Assembly: GCA_938038825.1 (NCBI GenBank)
Contig: CALHST010000030.1
Coordinates: 1 to 20,907 of the forward strand
Direction of reading: 5' to 3'
Length of the DNA stretch: 20,907 nucleotides
DNA from: an uncultured Paracoccaceae bacterium
GTDB lineage: Bacteria; Pseudomonadota; Alphaproteobacteria; Rhodobacterales; Rhodobacteraceae
In this document: piece after piece, positions 7,434-15,357 of the stretch
How positions within the stretch are numbered: position 1 is the first letter of the stretch
How the letters are laid out: every line of letters starts with the position of its first letter
Notes under the pieces: model-generated
The model's input: only the letters and a program-made list of their open reading frames with translations
What the model was told of the DNA's origin: nothing
Database searches by the model: none
Position numbers and translations under genes: made by a program

Positions 7434-7611
7434 GTCATCGTGATCAGTTTCTTTAGAGCGAAATTAGTGGCCACACATTACGGACTTAAGACGCTGTTGC
7501 CAAAGGCAGCTTACAAGAACCGCTGAACGTTCAACCAAATTGGATAAAGACCAACCTATTTTGCGTCCGAACGTTTACAATTTTTTCGTTTTCTCAGCGC
7601 CATCTAGGGGG
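7434..7611. other. Intergenic region with a short hairpin
   Basis: These 178 bases hold no convincing gene. GCTGTTGCC-AAA-GGCAGC (7492-7509) could form a small imperfect hairpin after the SDR gene, without a T-run. An in-frame TTG at 7540 would extend the next gene upstream but gives a non-signal-peptide N-terminus, so it is not used. Confidence 0.35.
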
Positions 7612-8763
7612 ATGAAACGTTTTCTTGTATTGATTGCTGCATTTTTCGCGGCACCGTTGTCGGTCTCTGCTGAAACAGAGACAGCGCCAGCATGTGGTTT
7701 GCCATATCCGGTTATCGAGTTGATGCACTTTGTCACCGAAGCGACTGAATTTACAACTTCAATCAGTGGAATCGCCCAGGGCCGTTTAGGAATGGCACTG
7801 GAAAAGATCGAGGTGAGAGAGCTTGACGTCATGGTCGGTGAAAAGCTGGGGTCAGACGCAGGATCGGCTTTGGACAGTTTGATGGTGCAAGCCTATGCAT
7901 TGGTTAATGGTGAGGCTCCTCCGGAAAAAGGTGATGTCACCCGATATACGATGATCCTTGACCAAGGTGGCCGTGAACCTTGCAAAGTGCACGATGCGGC
8001 AATGGAAGGCGACGACTTACAGAGTGACGATGCCGACATTAATGCCGAACATCAGGAGGACACGCAGACAGATGCAACGCATTCTGCAGGTGAGGCTGAA
8101 CACCACGGCGAAGACGAAACTCATCTTGCGACTGTTGTGAAAGACGATGTTCACGAAAACGGCGATCACGATCTTGACGGTCACGACGCACATCATGCCG
8201 CGTCAGGGGCTCATACTGAACCCACGATGTTGGCAGGTGGGCATGTTCCCAACCACACACACGAAGACCCCAACGCTTGGCTGGTCGACGCGGCGATAAT
8301 CGCTGTTGGAACGCTGTTCGGGTTGTGGTGGGTATCGCAATATCTTGCATTTCGGTTTGGCAAAAAAACTTGCGATATCCCAATGCGTTTACGGATCGAA
8401 GAAGAAGACGTGATGGGAAATGCCATTTTGTTGAAACGCAAAGGGGTCGAATTCCAGTCAAATGCTGAAAACACGATCGAGATGTTTTCAAAGGTCAACG
8501 CAGAATTGCCTCATGCGATCACACTGACCATTGGGTCATTGCGTCTTGCTGGGGCCATCCAATGGATTTCGTCAGGGGACGCGAAAATTGATTTTGATCG
8601 ACCTTTGTCGGTTTGGCAATTTCAGTCCGCTTTGGACGCGTCTCTTGAGGAAAGCAAGCCCGCGAAAGCAAAGGTTGCGAAACCGCAAAAACCTAAGACT
8701 TTGGGTCGACTTGGTTCTCTTTTCCGGCGGCGTTCATCTGAGACAGTGTCTGTCGCGGAGTAA
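7612..8763 (+). CDS. Membrane protein with His/acid-rich periplasmic segment and possible PilZ-like C-terminal domain
   Basis: A 383-residue protein not recognised as a named family. ATG 7612 gives a signal sequence (MKRFLVLIAAFFAAPLSVSA). The periplasmic part (about 21-220) starts with a compact region bounded by Cys28 and Cys124, which could form a disulfide. It continues with about 100 residues extremely rich in Asp, Glu and His (15 His between residues 124 and 222; clusters EHHGED, GHDAHH, NHTHED), a plausible metal-binding or low-complexity segment. One transmembrane helix follows at about 224-244 (LVDAAIIAVGTLFGLWWV). The cytoplasmic part (about 250-345) has MRLRIEEED, LLKRKGVEF and LAGAIQWISSGDAKIDFDRPL, which resemble a degenerate PilZ fold without the full RxxxR motif. 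The tail is basic (KPAKAKVAKPQKPK, FRRRSS). Its last 71 bases overlap the convergent gene. Function unknown. Confidence 0.75.
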   Translation: MKRFLVLIAAFFAAPLSVSAETETAPACGLPYPVIELMHFVTEATEFTTSISGIAQGRLGMALEKIEVRELDVMVGEKLGSDAGSALDSLMVQAYALVNGEAPPEKGDVTRYTMILDQGGREPCKVHDAAMEGDDLQSDDADINAEHQEDTQTDATHSAGEAEHHGEDETHLATVVKDDVHENGDHDLDGHDAHHAASGAHTEPTMLAGGHVPNHTHEDPNAWLVDAAIIAVGTLFGLWWVSQYLAFRFGKKTCDIPMRLRIEEEDVMGNAILLKRKGVEFQSNAENTIEMFSKVNAELPHAITLTIGSLRLAGAIQWISSGDAKIDFDRPLSVWQFQSALDASLEESKPAKAKVAKPQKPKTLGRLGSLFRRRSSETVSVAE

Positions 8764-10366
8764 GGGCTTCGGGCGATACGTTTAAATCCAGAACCGCCCC
8801 AGTTGGTGACGCCAGCGCCCGATCAAATGCGGCGGCGAAATCATCAGTTGTTTCAACACGTTCGCCATGAAACCCATAAGCCCGAGCCAGCGCAGCGAAA
8901 TCTGGGTTCGTTGACATGGTGGTTCCCGACACCCGGTCAGGATAGGTCTTTTCCTGATGGGCACGGATGGTTCCATAAATCCCGTTGTTCACAATCAGAA
9001 TAATGGGCGCAGCGCCCGCTTGCGTTGCGGTTGCAAGCTCTTGGCAGTTCATTTGGAAGTCACCGTCTCCGGCAAAGCAAACAACGCGCCGGTTCGGGAA
9101 CGCCACTTTGGCAGCAATGGCAGCAGGAACACCATATCCCATTGCCCCGGATTGGGGCGCAAGCAAACGGGCTTTAGGTCCATATGCTATGAACTTGTTC
9201 GGCCAGACCGTGAAATTGCCTGCCCCATTCGTCAGAACGACGTCTTCGGGTAGGATGTCGCGCAAATGGGCAGTGACCCGCGCCATGTCCACGGGCGATG
9301 GTTGCAGCGGAGCGTCAAAGCTGGCTTCGTATGATGCCCGCGCTTTGGCCCGCCACGCGGCCCAGTTTCCGGATACCGGTGACAAATGTGCGGCAAACTC
9401 ATTGGACCCTGATAGAATGCCCAAGTCCGGTTGATAAATTTTGCCGATCTCTCCGTCTGATGGATGTACATGGATGATTGTCTGCAGCGGAACAGGAACA
9501 TCGAACAACGTATATGCGCCTGTTGTCATCTCTCCGAACCGGATCCCGACCGCCAGAATTGTGTCCGCATCTCTGATAAGATCAGCAACGTAAGGCGGCA
9601 TTCCCACACCCGCTTCGCCGCAATAGGTATTGGCCGTGTTGTCATAGCGGTCCTGATATCGGAACGCTGCCAGCACCGGAATGTCGGACGCCTCGGCGAA
9701 CGATTTTAACGCGTTACATCCGTCTTCTTTCCAATCGCCGCCACCCGTGATGATGAGCGGGCGTTTTGCGTTGCTTAGCAAAGCATGCGCTTGTTCCAAG
9801 GCCTTGGAGGACGGAGCGGCCTCGCATATCAGCGGTGCTTTTGTTAGTGGCGCTGCCGTCGTCGTGGCGGTTAGCATGTTTTCGGGCAATGCAATGACAA
9901 CCGGGCCGGGACGCCCTGTGCAAGCAGTTTTCCAAGCGCGGGCCAACACTTCGGGAATTCGCTCCACGTGGTCAATTTGAACAGCCCATTTCGCCATCGT
10001 GCCAAACACTGCCCGATAGTCGAGTTCCTGAAACGCTTCGCGCCCAATTTGGTCGGTTCCGACTTGGCCAACAAACAGGAGCATTGGGGCACTGTCTTGC
10101 ATTGCAGTGTGTACACCGATGGATGCGTTGGTTGCACCGGGCCCACGTGTCACGAAACAAATGCCGGGTGAGCCCATTAGTTTGCCATAGGCGGCTGCCA
10201 TAAAAGCAGCCCCGCCTTCGTTTCGGCACATGGTGAAGTCAAATTGCCCCTGGGTGTCGTGCAGCGCATCAAGTACATCCAGATAGCTTTCACCGGGAAC
10301 GCCAAAGCTGTGCCGCGCACCCAGTGCCACAAGCGATTTTACAAGCAGGTGACCACCGCTTTGCAT
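8693..10366 (-). CDS. Thiamine-diphosphate-binding enzyme, acetolactate synthase-like
   Basis: A 557-residue member of the acetolactate synthase/pyruvate oxidase superfamily. The N-terminal PYR domain has FGVPGESYLDVL and the catalytic glutamate Glu50 in CRNEGGAAFMA. The central domain (about 190-330) includes KRPLIITGGG. The C-terminal PP domain has the ThDP/Mg motif GDGDFQM (433-439) with NN at 460-461. AGGA six bases before the ATG is a good ribosome-binding site. No small regulatory subunit (ilvH) is adjacent, so this is probably not the biosynthetic AHAS. Other members act on 2-oxo acids, sulfoacetaldehyde or benzoylformate, and the substrate is undetermined. It lies 48 bases downstream of the MORN gene on the same strand, likely one transcript. 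Its 3' end runs 71 bases into the opposing gene. Confidence 0.85.
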   Translation of the reverse strand: MQSGGHLLVKSLVALGARHSFGVPGESYLDVLDALHDTQGQFDFTMCRNEGGAAFMAAAYGKLMGSPGICFVTRGPGATNASIGVHTAMQDSAPMLLFVGQVGTDQIGREAFQELDYRAVFGTMAKWAVQIDHVERIPEVLARAWKTACTGRPGPVVIALPENMLTATTTAAPLTKAPLICEAAPSSKALEQAHALLSNAKRPLIITGGGDWKEDGCNALKSFAEASDIPVLAAFRYQDRYDNTANTYCGEAGVGMPPYVADLIRDADTILAVGIRFGEMTTGAYTLFDVPVPLQTIIHVHPSDGEIGKIYQPDLGILSGSNEFAAHLSPVSGNWAAWRAKARASYEASFDAPLQPSPVDMARVTAHLRDILPEDVVLTNGAGNFTVWPNKFIAYGPKARLLAPQSGAMGYGVPAAIAAKVAFPNRRVVCFAGDGDFQMNCQELATATQAGAAPIILIVNNGIYGTIRAHQEKTYPDRVSGTTMSTNPDFAALARAYGFHGERVETTDDFAAAFDRALASPTGAVLDLNVSPEALTPRQTLSQMNAAGKENQVDPKS

Positions 10367-10414
10367 ATGTATTGTCCTTTTGATGGAACAGAGAGCGCGG
10401 TCGCAGAAAGGGAC

Positions 10415-11803
10415 TTAACCGCCTTCTTTTAAGGCCCCATTTTCCCATGTTCCGGACTCTTCTTGCCCGGTTGCATATCGCATTGTACCGACGCCAGCGC
10501 GTTTGCCATCAATGAATGCACCTTCATAGACATCACCATTTGCATAGGTGGCGACACCAGTGCCGCTGATTTGTCCATCGACCCAATCGCCATCGTATGA
10601 AAAGCCGCTGGACAGGGTGATTATGCCTCTGCCGTGGCGTTTTCCATCTTGGAAATTGCCGTTGTACACTGTTCCATCTGGATAAGAGGCCGTGCCAACG
10701 CCTTGGCGTTTTCCATCAGCCCAGGTGCCTTCATAGCGGTATCCGTCTGCATATGTGATGACACCATTGCCGTGGTTGCGCGCATCCTTGAAGTCACCCG
10801 TGTAGACGATACCGTTTGGATAGCTCGCAGTGCCGGATCCTTCGATCACACCCGCGACCCAATCGCCTTCATAACTCGCGCCGTCTGGATAGGTGATTTT
10901 ACCCTGACCATCCGCCAAGTCGTCGCGAAAGCTGCCTTCATACACGGACCCATCTGGATACTTGATGCGGCCTTCGCCCTCGATTTTCCCAGCTGTCCAG
11001 TTGCCAGCGTATTCGTAGCCATCCGTTTTTGTGAATGTGCCCTGACCATGACGGCTGTCGTCTTCGAACGAACCGACATAGACATCACCATTGGCATAAG
11101 TCACTTTGCCTTCGCCGACCCGTTGACCTGCGACGAGATCACCTTCGTAAAGGTCGCCATTCGGGTAACTCAGTGACCCTTTTCCATCGATCTGGTTTTG
11201 AGACCACGTGCCCGTGTACACAAATCCGTCTGGCATTGTCAGCTTGCCAATGCCTGTACGTTCGCCTGTTTTTACTGCGCCGTCGTAAACAGCACCATCG
11301 GGATAGGTGATGACCGCGGTCCCGTCTTTCTCTCCGTCGACCCAATCGCCTTTGTATTCATAGCCCCCGGGGCTTTGCATCACGCCTTTGCCGTTGTGCT
11401 TGGCATTGCGAAAGCTGCCTTCGTAACGCACACCGTTTGCATAAAGAACGATACCTTGTCCGGTTATTGCGCCGTCCAGCCAATCGCCTTCATAGGTTCC
11501 GCCATCTGCAAATGTGATCTTGCCAAAGCCATGTGGGCGGCCTTTTTCAAAGTTACCTTCGTAAACAGATCCATTTGGAAAGCGGGCGACGCCTGCGCCT
11601 TTGATTTCGCCATTGACCCATTCGCCCGAGTATTCATACCCATTTGGCAATTTGTAGGTACCTTGGCCATGTTGAAGGCCACCGCTAAAGGTGCCTTCGT
11701 AGATGCCGCCTTCGTCATCTTGCTTGGTTTGAACAGAGTCTTGCTGCGCTGCCAGCGGCGCGGCAGACAATGCGAGGCAAAGTGTCAGCGCGATACGTTT
11801 CAT
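10415..11803 (-). CDS. Exported MORN-repeat protein (about 18.6 repeats)
   Basis: A 462-residue protein made almost wholly of MORN repeats. A signal peptide (MKRIALTLCLALSAAPLAA) and 14 further residues precede 18 complete 23-residue repeats and one partial repeat of 14. The consensus is YEGxFxxGxxxGxGxxxYPDGxx, with no insertions or deletions between repeats (34 + 18x23 + 14 = 462). Repeats alternate between a Phe form (YEGxF) and a Trp form (YxGxW), implying a 46-residue double unit, with a phase slip at repeats 9-10. The ATG at 11803 was preferred to 11821 because it gives a clean signal peptide and has CGGGA upstream. MORN arrays form elongated beta-hairpin rods that act as scaffolds and may contact lipids. 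The ligand here is unknown. Likely co-transcribed with the downstream ThDP enzyme. Confidence 0.92.
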   Translation of the reverse strand: MKRIALTLCLALSAAPLAAQQDSVQTKQDDEGGIYEGTFSGGLQHGQGTYKLPNGYEYSGEWVNGEIKGAGVARFPNGSVYEGNFEKGRPHGFGKITFADGGTYEGDWLDGAITGQGIVLYANGVRYEGSFRNAKHNGKGVMQSPGGYEYKGDWVDGEKDGTAVITYPDGAVYDGAVKTGERTGIGKLTMPDGFVYTGTWSQNQIDGKGSLSYPNGDLYEGDLVAGQRVGEGKVTYANGDVYVGSFEDDSRHGQGTFTKTDGYEYAGNWTAGKIEGEGRIKYPDGSVYEGSFRDDLADGQGKITYPDGASYEGDWVAGVIEGSGTASYPNGIVYTGDFKDARNHGNGVITYADGYRYEGTWADGKRQGVGTASYPDGTVYNGNFQDGKRHGRGIITLSSGFSYDGDWVDGQISGTGVATYANGDVYEGAFIDGKRAGVGTMRYATGQEESGTWENGALKEGG

Positions 11804-11821
11804 GATTTTCCCGTTGGACAT

Positions 11822-11987
11822 TTGTTTTAGTTGAACTGACGTTAGGCGACAGGACCGAAGCCCGCAACGTTTTTCAGCTTAATGTACACATTGTGACCGA
11901 CTGTCTCAATTTCGTTGCGGATGCACGGGCGGGTTTCCTCTGCTGATCAGTCTGCTAAATGAAGTTTAATGACCTGGAGGCACCACA
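11822..11987. other. Divergent intergenic region, MORN gene / nadE
   Basis: These 166 bases separate the divergent MORN and nadE genes and must hold both promoters. AATGTACACATT (11881-11892) is a short palindrome with five-base arms in the middle. GGAGG eight bases before ATG 11988 is the nadE ribosome-binding site. No promoter stands out clearly. Confidence 0.35.
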
Positions 11988-13646
11988 ATGGCAGACCGTT
12001 TTCGCATCACATGCGGGCAGATGAATCCAACTGTTGGGGACATTGCGGGAAATGCAGCAAAAGCAAAGCACGCTTGGGATATTGGGCGTGACGCTGGCGC
12101 GGACATGGTGGCTTTGCCAGAAATGTTCATCGCCGGGTACAATGCGCAAGATCTGGTCATGAAGCCCGCATTTCACAATGCTGCGATGCAAGCGGTCGAT
12201 GATCTTGCGGCGGCTTGTGCAGATGGTCCCACTTTGGCAATTGGTGGTCCATATGCAGAAGACGGGCAACTGTTTAACGCCTATTTCATCTGCAAAGGTG
12301 GCCGGGTGGTGACACGGGTTCTCAAACATAATTTGCCAAATGAGACGGTGTTTGACGAAGTTCGAATTTTCGATTCAGGACCACTTGGCGGCCCGTATTC
12401 CGTGGGCAACGCCCGCGTTGGTAGCCCCATTTGTGAAGATGCGTGGCATCCCGAGGTGTCTGAAACGTTGGAAGAAACAGGCGCCGAGTTTTTATTGGTG
12501 CCCAACGGTTCGCCTTATTACCGTGAAAAGTTTGATACCCGTCTGAATCACATGGTGGCGCGTGTCGTGGAAACAGGCTTACCCTTGATTTACCTGAACA
12601 TGGTAGGCGGGCAGGATGATCAAGTGTTTGATGGTGGCTCCTTCGGTCTGAATCCCGGCGGAAACCTTGCCTTTAAGTGGCCCGTTTTTGATGAAGTGGT
12701 ATCGCATGTTGATTTGGAACGTGGGGCAGATGGCTGGCGTATTGTTCCGGGCGAGATCGTCACAGACCCGGATGCTTGGGAACAAGATTACCGTGTGATG
12801 GTCACATCGTTGCGAGACTACATGGCAAAGACCGGGTTCAAGAAAGTGCTGCTTGGGATGTCCGGGGGAATTGATTCCGCATTGGTTGCGACGATCGCTG
12901 CGGACGCTTTGGGCCCCGACAATGTGCGTTGCGTTATGTTGCCGTCAGAATATACCTCTGATCATTCTTTAGAAGATGCCAAGGCCTGTGCCAATGCTTT
13001 GGGGTGTCGTTACGATTTCGTGCCGATTTCTGGGCCGCGCGCTGCTGTGACTGAAACTCTAGCCCCTGTCTTCGAGGGGACTGAACCCGGACTTACAGAA
13101 GAAAACATCCAATCGCGTCTGAGGGGATTGTTGCTGATGGCGATGTCCAACAAGTTTGGGGAAATGTTGCTGACCACGGGGAACAAATCCGAAGTGGCAG
13201 TGGGCTATGCAACTATCTATGGCGACATGTCTGGCGGCTATAACCCTATCAAGGACCTGTACAAGACGCGGGTGTTTGAAACATGCCGCTGGCGAAACGT
13301 GAACCACCGAGACTGGATGATGGGACCGGAAGGTGAGGTCATACCGGATCGCATCATTACAAAGCCGCCATCAGCCGAATTGCGTGAAGATCAAAAAGAC
13401 AGCGACAGCCTGCCTGATTACCCAGACTTGGATGCTTTGCTAGAGATTTTGGTCGATCATAATGGATCTATTGCGGATTGTGTGGCCGCGGGCTTTGATC
13501 GTGCCGTGGCGCAAAAGGTCGAAAAGCTGGTTTATATCAGCGAATACAAGCGGTTCCAATCAGCCCCGGGGGCACGTCTTACCAAAGGTGCATTTTGGCT
13601 TGATCGCAGATACCCCATTGTGAACCGTTGGCGCGATCCAACATAG
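11988..13646 (+). CDS. nadE: Glutamine-dependent NAD+ synthase
   Basis: A 552-residue two-domain cytoplasmic enzyme making NAD+ from deamido-NAD+, ATP and glutamine. The N-terminal nitrilase-type glutaminase domain (about 1-250) shows the catalytic triad Glu45 (LPEMF), Lys113 (VLKHNLPN) and Cys149 (GSPICEDAW). The C-terminal synthetase domain (about 270-552) has the pyrophosphate loop SGGIDS at 292-297, TTGNKSEVAVGY and a KPPSAELREDQKDSDSLP segment typical of the family. Length fits bacterial glutamine-dependent NadE. It has a strong ribosome-binding site (GGAGG) and appears monocistronic. Confidence 0.97.
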   Translation: MADRFRITCGQMNPTVGDIAGNAAKAKHAWDIGRDAGADMVALPEMFIAGYNAQDLVMKPAFHNAAMQAVDDLAAACADGPTLAIGGPYAEDGQLFNAYFICKGGRVVTRVLKHNLPNETVFDEVRIFDSGPLGGPYSVGNARVGSPICEDAWHPEVSETLEETGAEFLLVPNGSPYYREKFDTRLNHMVARVVETGLPLIYLNMVGGQDDQVFDGGSFGLNPGGNLAFKWPVFDEVVSHVDLERGADGWRIVPGEIVTDPDAWEQDYRVMVTSLRDYMAKTGFKKVLLGMSGGIDSALVATIAADALGPDNVRCVMLPSEYTSDHSLEDAKACANALGCRYDFVPISGPRAAVTETLAPVFEGTEPGLTEENIQSRLRGLLLMAMSNKFGEMLLTTGNKSEVAVGYATIYGDMSGGYNPIKDLYKTRVFETCRWRNVNHRDWMMGPEGEVIPDRIITKPPSAELREDQKDSDSLPDYPDLDALLEILVDHNGSIADCVAAGFDRAVAQKVEKLVYISEYKRFQSAPGARLTKGAFWLDRRYPIVNRWRDPT

Positions 13647-13764
13647 GGTTATGATTGCTCAGCTGAAAATTAGAACGCCTTTTTGCTAATATTCGGTAAC
13701 AGATGAAATCTCTGTTAATACAGATGTGTTTAAAGTCCCTAACTCTCCACCCTTGGGACTATGG

Positions 13765-15303
13765 ATGCGGCTTTTCCTTCTAACAACAGTGATCATGATG
13801 ATCTGTTCCGTGGCATCCGCGGAATGGTTGTCTTTGAATTCGATGTTGTCAGATGGAAATGCGCCTGCTCCGAATCTCAATCAAGGGGCGCAAGTTCCAG
13901 CGCGTCGCGTGGGCGAGGCTGCGCCGCATACCCCAGTGCAACCCCCCGCAAGACCGACAAACGCATTTTCGCAAGATGCGTCACGACAAGAAACGGGTGT
14001 TTTGAAAAACCGTCTGCAAGCGCCTGATACCGCAACGGCCTTGCGCCTGTCTGCCTTGTCGCAAATGGCGGAACGTATCCAAAATCGTCGACGTCAGGAA
14101 AGTTTGGCAGCAATGCCGCGTGGGTCCGACGCATTCCCGTCTGGCTCGCAAGTACGGCGTAATCCGCTGACCTTGCGCGAGATTCAGTATGCGGCAACTG
14201 CGTGGAATTACTTTCGCGCAGCCACGAATGCGGAAACAGGAATGGTGCGTTCAACGCTAAAATTCCCTTCGACCACGATGTGGGATCAGGGCGGGTATCT
14301 GTTGGCGTTGGTTGCAGCGCAACGGCTTGGATTGATCAGTCGGCCAGAGGCAATCGTGCGTGCGCGCAAGGTTATAAACAGCCTTGGCGAGATTGGGTTG
14401 GTCAATGGGCAGTTTCCCAACAAAGCTTACAATACCGAAACCTTACAAATGACGGATTACGCAAACCGTCCAGTTGCTGCAGGGATCGGATATTCTGCGT
14501 TGGACATCATGCGTCTTGTGTCCGGGATGGTCGCATTGGAAAACGCGTATCCCGAAGTGCGCCGTTTCAGTCAAAGTGTACGCCAGCAGTGGCCACTTGA
14601 TACCTTGGTCTCAGAGGGCCGGTTCTGGAGCACGACCAGTGTTGGGCGCGCAGCAAATACGCCCTTGCAGGAAGGGCGAATAGGGTATGAACAATACGCG
14701 GGCCGTGTGGGTCTTTCCATTGGGATGGCAACAGAATTGTCTGCGTCTTATGGGCCCATCCTCAAATGGCAGGTGCATGATGGGGTGCCTCTGCCCGGTG
14801 ATATCCGTGGTGCCAAAACCCATGGCGTGGACGCAGTCACGACGTCAGAGCCTTTTCTGTTAGAGGCCATCGAATTTGGGTGGCGTCCTGACTTGCGCCA
14901 GGTTGCGCTGGGCGCATATGTGGCGCAGGTGAACCGATTTGTGAACACAGGTCAGCTAACGGCGTTAAGCGAAGACCATATCGCGGGGCCACCATATTTT
15001 GCATATGATGGAATTCTGGTCGGCGATCGCCCGTTCGAGTCTGTGACCCCGGTTCGGAAAGTGGTCAATGACAAGCGCCGCATTTCGACCAAGGCTGCAT
15101 TTGGTTGGTGGGCACTTGTTCCCAATGACTATGGCGAACTCTTGCTTGAGGCGGTATCTGTTCTGCAAACACCTGATGGCTGGAACGCTGGTCTGTTCGA
15201 GATCGACAATTCCCCGAACGAAATCGTCACTTTGAACACAAATGCCGTTGTTCTAGAGGCATTGCACTACAAAGCCCTAGGACCCATCGTTCAAGATTTT
15301 TGA
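13765..15303 (+). CDS. Exported DUF3131-type protein, alpha/alpha-toroid glycosidase-like
   Basis: A 512-residue exported protein. The start at ATG 13765 gives a signal peptide (MRLFLLTTVIMMICSVASA); an in-frame GTG at 13726 would add 13 residues. Residues about 30-130 are Pro/Ala/Gln/Arg-rich and probably disordered. Residues about 135-505 match the DUF3131 pattern: an AATAWNYF helix, ATNAETGMV, TTMWDQGGYLLALVAAQRLGLI, GRIGYEQYAGRVGLSIG, and TKAAFGWWALVPNDYGELL. Such domains are predicted (alpha/alpha)6 toroids related to glucan-active glycosidases, which would fit periplasmic polysaccharide processing. That is inferred, since no enzyme of this subgroup is named here. It follows nadE by 118 bases and ends in a hairpin containing its stop codon. 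Confidence 0.78.
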   Translation: MRLFLLTTVIMMICSVASAEWLSLNSMLSDGNAPAPNLNQGAQVPARRVGEAAPHTPVQPPARPTNAFSQDASRQETGVLKNRLQAPDTATALRLSALSQMAERIQNRRRQESLAAMPRGSDAFPSGSQVRRNPLTLREIQYAATAWNYFRAATNAETGMVRSTLKFPSTTMWDQGGYLLALVAAQRLGLISRPEAIVRARKVINSLGEIGLVNGQFPNKAYNTETLQMTDYANRPVAAGIGYSALDIMRLVSGMVALENAYPEVRRFSQSVRQQWPLDTLVSEGRFWSTTSVGRAANTPLQEGRIGYEQYAGRVGLSIGMATELSASYGPILKWQVHDGVPLPGDIRGAKTHGVDAVTTSEPFLLEAIEFGWRPDLRQVALGAYVAQVNRFVNTGQLTALSEDHIAGPPYFAYDGILVGDRPFESVTPVRKVVNDKRRISTKAAFGWWALVPNDYGELLLEAVSVLQTPDGWNAGLFEIDNSPNEIVTLNTNAVVLEALHYKALGPIVQDF

Positions 15304-15337
15304 CAAGGCGTCACAAACTGGGTGCAACGCCTTGTCA
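15301..15337. terminator. Convergent 3' hairpin between DUF3131 and MBL genes
   Basis: TGACAAGGCGT (15301-15311) and ACGCCTTGTCA (15327-15337) form a perfect 11-base stem around a 15-base loop. The first three bases are the stop codon of the DUF3131 gene. There is no T-run on either strand, so it may be a transcript-end stabiliser rather than a classical terminator. Confidence 0.5.
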
Positions 15338-15357
15338 GGTGAACTCAACCTGAATGC

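Noticed and set aside
7540..7611. Upstream TTG start extending the His-rich membrane protein by 24 residues
   Set aside because: It would bury the clear signal peptide that starts at ATG 7612.
8693..10366. Assigning ilvB/ilvI or xsc to the ThDP enzyme
   Set aside because: There is no adjacent small subunit, and the sequence does not show specific features I can tie to either enzyme; left as an unassigned ThDP enzyme.
10415..11700. 69-base periodic DNA that could be taken for a CRISPR or satellite array
   Set aside because: The period is a whole number of codons, the repeats diverge at the DNA level while the MORN protein motif is kept, and there are no unique spacers.
10634..11830. Long plus-strand open frames (180 and 210 codons) opposite the MORN gene, periodic in sequence
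   Set aside because: They mirror the 69-base repeat of the MORN gene on the other strand; the periodicity is inherited and no start signal is present.
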